In this document: positions 37,857 to 40,570 of the stretch, one piece after another
Numbering within the stretch: the first letter of the stretch is position 1
How the letters are laid out: every line of letters starts with the position of its first letter
From: Roseomonas sp. CECT 9278
Lineage (GTDB): Bacteria > Pseudomonadota > Alphaproteobacteria > Acetobacterales > Acetobacteraceae
Reading direction: 5' to 3'
NCBI RefSeq assembly: GCF_918698155.1
Contig: NZ_CAKKLX010000042.1
Span: 1-40,570, forward strand
Length of the DNA stretch: 40,570 nucleotides
Translations under genes and position numbers: made by a program
Notes under the pieces: model-generated
What the model was told of the DNA's origin: nothing
Databases searched by the model: none
Seen by the model: only the letters and a program-made list of their open reading frames with translations

Positions 37857-38141
37857 ATGTCTGACGACATGGACGATGGGGCAGGTCTGGAGGGCGGCCG
37901 CGGCAATGCGCCGGCGCCGCGCCACACGCGCAGGCTGTCCGACAAGATCCTGATCGCCTTCCACCACGCCTGCGACCAGGGCGATTTCGAGGTGGCGGAG
38001 GACCTGTTGCGCATCCTCGAAATGATGCTCACGCGCCGTCCGGCATCGCCCGACACCAATCGCCGCAAGAACCTCGAGAGCCTGGTCGCGGCGCATGAAC
38101 GCCTGTGGCTGCTGCGTCATCCGGAAGTGAAGGACCAGTAG
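37857..38141 (+). CDS. Small conserved-looking protein, 94 aa
   Basis: The N-terminal 24 residues are acidic and Gly-rich (MSDDMDDGAGLEGGRG). A helical core follows (LSDKILIAFHHACDQGDFEV; AEDLLRILEMMLTRR; NLESLVAAHERLWLLRHPE) that reads like a TPR-like hairpin pair. I recall similar short proteins in Rhodospirillales, but know no function. A strong ribosome site (GGAGGA) precedes the ATG by 6 nt. Cytoplasmic by sequence. Confidence 0.75.
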   Translation: MSDDMDDGAGLEGGRGNAPAPRHTRRLSDKILIAFHHACDQGDFEVAEDLLRILEMMLTRRPASPDTNRRKNLESLVAAHERLWLLRHPEVKDQ

Positions 38142-38170
38142 CGGCGGCGCCCGCCGCTGCGCCATCCAAG

Positions 38171-38187
38171 GATCACGACACGTGATC
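38171..38187. terminator. Hairpin between convergent genes
   Basis: GATCACG/CGTGATC with an ACA loop, 30 nt after the 94-aa gene and 73 nt beyond the end of the minus-strand methyltransferase gene. It could serve both strands, but lacks a T-run. Confidence 0.3.
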
Positions 38188-38259
38188 ATCCTGGACCTTG
38201 CCGCCCGCGTGGCGTGAGCGTCCAGCCGCCCAGGTCGGTCCGCCGCGGCGCGATCCGCC

Positions 38260-38979
38260 CTATGCCTCCAGCGCCGCGCCGTCGCGCAGCACCGCCTGCG
38301 CGGCCGCGGTGAAGGCGCCGTCCGCCGCGTGCAGCACCAGCGGCGCGAGCAGGCGCGCCGGCCCCCGCCCGCCGCGCCGCGCCCGCACCAGCACGCGCTT
38401 CGCCGGCGCCCCGGCGCGCGGCGCCACCGGCAGCAGCGTGACCGAACCGCATCCCGCCGCACGCAGCGCCGCGACCCCCGCATCGAAGCGCGCCGCCGGC
38501 AGGACCAGGCTCGCCGTGCCGCCCGCGCGCAACGATGCCGCCAGGAAGCCCGCCCACTGAGCGAGTCCCGCCCCGCCCTCATGCGTCGCCGCCCGCCGCA
38601 CGGCGCCAGGCGGGGGCGTGCCACCCGGCCAATACGGCGGATTGGCGAAGGCGTGGTCGCACGGAGCCATGCCGCGCACCGTCGCGACATCGCCCTCGAT
38701 GACCTCGGCGGCCACGCCATTCGCCGCGGCATTGCCGCGCGCCAGCGCCGCCATCGCCGCTTCGCGCTCGATCGCCGTCACCGACAGCCCCGGCACGCGG
38801 GCCGCCAGGCACAGGAACACCGCGCCGCTGCCGCACCCCGCTTCCAGCACGCGCTGGCCCGGCGCGGCGGGCACGAAGGCCGCCAGCAGTACCGCATCGA
38901 GCCCGGCGCGAAACCCCCGCACCGGCTGGCGCAGCAGCACGCGCCCGCCGAGCAACCGGTCGTCCGAGGTCTCGCTCAC
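38260..38979 (-). CDS. tRNA1(Val) A37 N6-methyltransferase-like protein (TrmN6 family)
   Basis: 239 aa, class I SAM-dependent methyltransferase. LLGGRVLLRQPVRGFRAGLD at the start is typical of the YfiC/TrmN6 group. The SAM motif is VLEAGCGSGAVFLCLAARV (about 44-62). The adenine-N6 catalytic motif is NPPYW (113-117). The YfiC/TrmN6 family methylates A37 of tRNA-Val, though the exact RNA target is not proven here. It starts with GTG, which overlaps the DUF2007 stop by 4 nt; the two are coupled. Confidence 0.88.
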   Translation of the reverse strand: MSETSDDRLLGGRVLLRQPVRGFRAGLDAVLLAAFVPAAPGQRVLEAGCGSGAVFLCLAARVPGLSVTAIEREAAMAALARGNAAANGVAAEVIEGDVATVRGMAPCDHAFANPPYWPGGTPPPGAVRRAATHEGGAGLAQWAGFLAASLRAGGTASLVLPAARFDAGVAALRAAGCGSVTLLPVAPRAGAPAKRVLVRARRGGRGPARLLAPLVLHAADGAFTAAAQAVLRDGAALEA

Positions 38980-39188
38980 GCGGTCTCCTCGCCGGCCTCC
39001 GTCAGCACGGCGCGCGCGCGCGCTTCGTCATCGGTCGCGACCGCAAGCCGCCGCGGAAACGCGCCGATGCCGCCCTCGATCGCGCTGATATGCGCGTCGA
39101 GCACCAGCGTATCGATCCCGGCATCGGCCAGCAGCACGCGCAGGAAGGACAGGCGCACCGGGTCCGTGGTGGTGGCGACAACCCGCAT
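38976..39188 (-). CDS. DUF2007 domain protein (putative signal-transducing protein)
   Basis: 70 aa. MRVVATTTDPVRLSFLRVLL, then DAGIDTLVLDAHISAIEGG and GAFPRRLAVATDDEARARAV match the small DUF2007 alpha/beta fold. It is often found upstream of the TrmN6-like gene in alphaproteobacteria; the function is unknown. The stop overlaps the methyltransferase GTG, so the two proteins are probably made together. It is divergent from the polyprenyl synthase gene, with 87 nt between. Confidence 0.85.
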   Translation of the reverse strand: MRVVATTTDPVRLSFLRVLLADAGIDTLVLDAHISAIEGGIGAFPRRLAVATDDEARARAVLTEAGEETA

Positions 39189-39275
39189 CGCAAGTCCCAA
39201 TCCCTTGTTTTTCCAACGCTTGCCGCACCGGCAGGCGCTGACTATGGTGCCCGCCACATCAGGAGAAGTGCAAGG

Positions 39276-40301
39276 GTGAGTGCTGCCGCCACGCCGCTTG
39301 TCGCCCCGCCGGCGCCGCGGGGCGAGGACGCGCTGACCACGCTGACACGCCTGGTCGCCGACGACCTCGAAGCCTGCAACCGCGTCATCATCGCGCGGAT
39401 GGAGAGCGACGTCGCGCTGATCCCGCAGGTCGCGGCGTACATCGTCGCCGCCGGCGGCAAGCGGCTGCGCCCGCTGCTGACGATCGCGGCCGCGCGCATG
39501 TGCGGCTACCGCGGCGACCGCCACGCGACCCTCGCCGCCTGCATCGAATTCATCCACACCGCCACGCTGCTGCACGACGACGTGGTGGACGAATCCGCGC
39601 TGCGCCGCGGCCAGGCCTCGGCGAATGCGCTGTTCGGCAACAAGTCGTCGGTGCTGGTGGGCGACTTCCTGTTCTCCCGCGCCTTCCAGGTGATGGTCGC
39701 CGACGGGTCGCTGGAAGTGATGCGCATCCTCTCCGCGGCCTCCGCCACGATCGCGGAAGGCGAAGTCCTGCAGCTGATGACGCAGAACGACACCACCACG
39801 ACCGAGGCGCAGTACCTCGCGGTCATCGAAGGCAAGACCGCCGCGCTGTTCGCCGCCGCCACCGAGGTCGGCGCGGTCATCGCCGGCGAACCGCCCGCCC
39901 GCCAGGCCGCGCTGCGCGACTACGGCATGGCGCTCGGCGTCGCCTTCCAGCTGGTGGACGACGCGCTCGACTACAGCGCCGACCAGGAAGCGCTCGGCAA
40001 GACCGTCGGCGACGACTTCCGCGAGGGCAAGATCACCCTGCCCATCCTGCTCGCCTTCGCCCGCGGCACCGACGAAGACCGCATCTTCTGGCGCCGCTGC
40101 CTGGAAGACCGCGACCAATCCGACACCGACCTGGCCCACGCCCAAACCCTCATCACCCGCCACAACGCCCTGGCCGACACCATCACCCGCGCCCGCACCT
40201 ACGGTGACCAGGCGCTCGCCGCCCTGTCGGGCTTCCCGGACACGCCGGAACGGCGCGCGCTGGCGGATGTGGTGGCGTTCTGCATAGAGCGGGCACGGTA
40301 G
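39276..40301 (+). CDS. ispB: Polyprenyl (octaprenyl/decaprenyl) diphosphate synthase
   Basis: 341 aa, all-trans long-chain prenyl synthase. The first Asp-rich motif is LLHDDVVDE (DDVVD, 101-105) and the second is QLVDDALDYSAD (DDALD, 228-232). Other landmarks are GGKRLRPLLT, the FLFSRAF helix and GDDFREGKITLP. It makes the side chain of ubiquinone; the chain length cannot be read reliably, but Q10 would fit the likely taxon. Start GTG 39276 with AGGAGA 9 nt upstream. Confidence 0.94.
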   Translation: MSAAATPLVAPPAPRGEDALTTLTRLVADDLEACNRVIIARMESDVALIPQVAAYIVAAGGKRLRPLLTIAAARMCGYRGDRHATLAACIEFIHTATLLHDDVVDESALRRGQASANALFGNKSSVLVGDFLFSRAFQVMVADGSLEVMRILSAASATIAEGEVLQLMTQNDTTTTEAQYLAVIEGKTAALFAAATEVGAVIAGEPPARQAALRDYGMALGVAFQLVDDALDYSADQEALGKTVGDDFREGKITLPILLAFARGTDEDRIFWRRCLEDRDQSDTDLAHAQTLITRHNALADTITRARTYGDQALAALSGFPDTPERRALADVVAFCIERAR

Positions 40302-40307
40302 CGCCGC

Positions 40308-40454
40308 CGGAGAGGGCTTTGCCCCCTCCGGACCTCCCCCACCAAGGGCTTAAGGCCCTTGGATCCCGTGACTTTAATCGGGGAATTTGGGGAGGGGCAT
40401 CGTCAGTGGTGCCGTTGGGAAGGGCACACCATGCCCCTCCCCAAATCCCCCGAT
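40308..40454. repeat. Palindromic element, copy B (left module and 24-bp inverted repeat only)
   Basis: CGGAGAGGGC/GCCCCCTCCG (40308-40330, loop TTT, one mismatch), linker GACCTCCCCCA identical to copy A, and CCAAGGGC/GCCCTTGG (40342-40362). Then ACTTTAATCGG leads into a 24-bp inverted repeat with arms 40377-40400 and 40431-40454 (one mismatch). The inner part of the arms differs from copy A (GAATTTGGGG against TGGTTGGGGG), yet pairing is kept. The reversed right module of copy A is missing; IS110-like sequence follows from about 40457. Confidence 0.85.
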
Positions 40455-40456
40455 CA

Positions 40457-40570
40457 GGTATTGGTGTCCAGAGCGACCGTCTTGCGGGTCAAGCGTTTTG
40501 CCATGGACGTTGCGCCTTGATGATCGCGTTGAGGATGGTGAGCAGGCGGCGCAGGCAGGCGATGAGGGCG
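40457..40570 (-). mobile_element. Right (3') end of an IS110-like insertion sequence, continuing beyond the window
   Basis: Similarity to copy A of the palindromic element stops after GATCA (40452-40456). From there the sequence leads within 32 nt into a transposase C-terminus on the minus strand. IS110 elements have no or only short inverted ends, so the border is placed by comparison with copy A, not by a terminal repeat. Confidence 0.6.
40489..40570 (-). CDS. IS110 family transposase, C-terminal fragment (partial)
   Basis: Only the last 26 codons are inside the window: ALIACLRRLLTILN, then AIIKAQRPWQNA and a TGA at 40489-40491. This resembles the conserved C-terminus of IS110-type DEDD transposases (ACMRKLLTILNAM..W type). 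The rest of the gene lies beyond base 40570, so intactness cannot be judged. Confidence 0.75.
   Translation of the reverse strand, partial: ALIACLRRLLTILNAIIKAQRPWQNA

Overview
The window is 40.6 kb of very GC-rich DNA. Gene order and content point to an alphaproteobacterium of the order Rhodospirillales, most likely Acetobacteraceae (Roseomonas-like). The clues are the tolA-tolB-pal-cpoB-tilS-ftsH-folP-glmM-thiD order, hisZ next to purA, serC next to serA, and several orphan Bug-type solute receptors. Placement is inferred from gene content; no rRNA or tRNA gene was seen.

Layout. (1) 1-10484: a plus-strand housekeeping run. It holds the 3' end of tolA, then tolB, pal and cpoB (envelope Tol-Pal system), tilS (tRNA-Ile lysidine synthase), ftsH (membrane protease), folP (folate), glmM (UDP-GlcNAc precursor) and thiD (thiamine). 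Many genes overlap by 4 nt, and a clear terminator follows ftsH. (2) 10519-19151: a DUF1217 protein, an AI-2E permease on the minus strand, serC-serA, a Bug receptor and a 53-aa membrane peptide on the minus strand, and hisZ-purA. (3) 19123-31040: an accessory-looking stretch with an Ada-type regulator, GNAT-MFS, an ABC-F ATPase of Uup type, a VOC protein, three uncharacterised proteins, a ketosteroid-dehydrogenase-like flavoprotein, two Bug receptors and a LysR regulator. (4) 31202-36965: nrdA and nrdB (class Ia ribonucleotide reductase), separated by an alpha/beta hydrolase and a fourth Bug receptor. Both nrd genes have paired NrdR-like palindromes upstream. (5) 37084-40301: a SCO-type copper chaperone, a small conserved protein, a TrmN6-like methyltransferase overlapping a DUF2007 gene, and a polyprenyl diphosphate synthase. 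(6) 40457-40570: the 3' end of an IS110-like insertion sequence on the minus strand.

The most unusual signal is non-coding. A two-hairpin module with a semi-conserved linker related to CGGACCTCCCCCACCA occurs five times (8229-8279, 35588-35643, 35749-35801, 36973-37025, 40308-40362), always just after a gene. The stem sequences differ between copies while pairing is kept. At 35588-35801 two modules face each other around a 24-bp inverted repeat. At 40308-40454 the same layout appears with its right half missing exactly where the IS110-like element begins. A second dispersed repeat family has copies before folP and before the fourth Bug gene. A 27-bp repeat in five tandem copies lies between cpoB and tilS.

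I found no CRISPR array, prophage, toxin-antitoxin pair or recognisable defence system. All calls come from reading the sequence; no database search was run.
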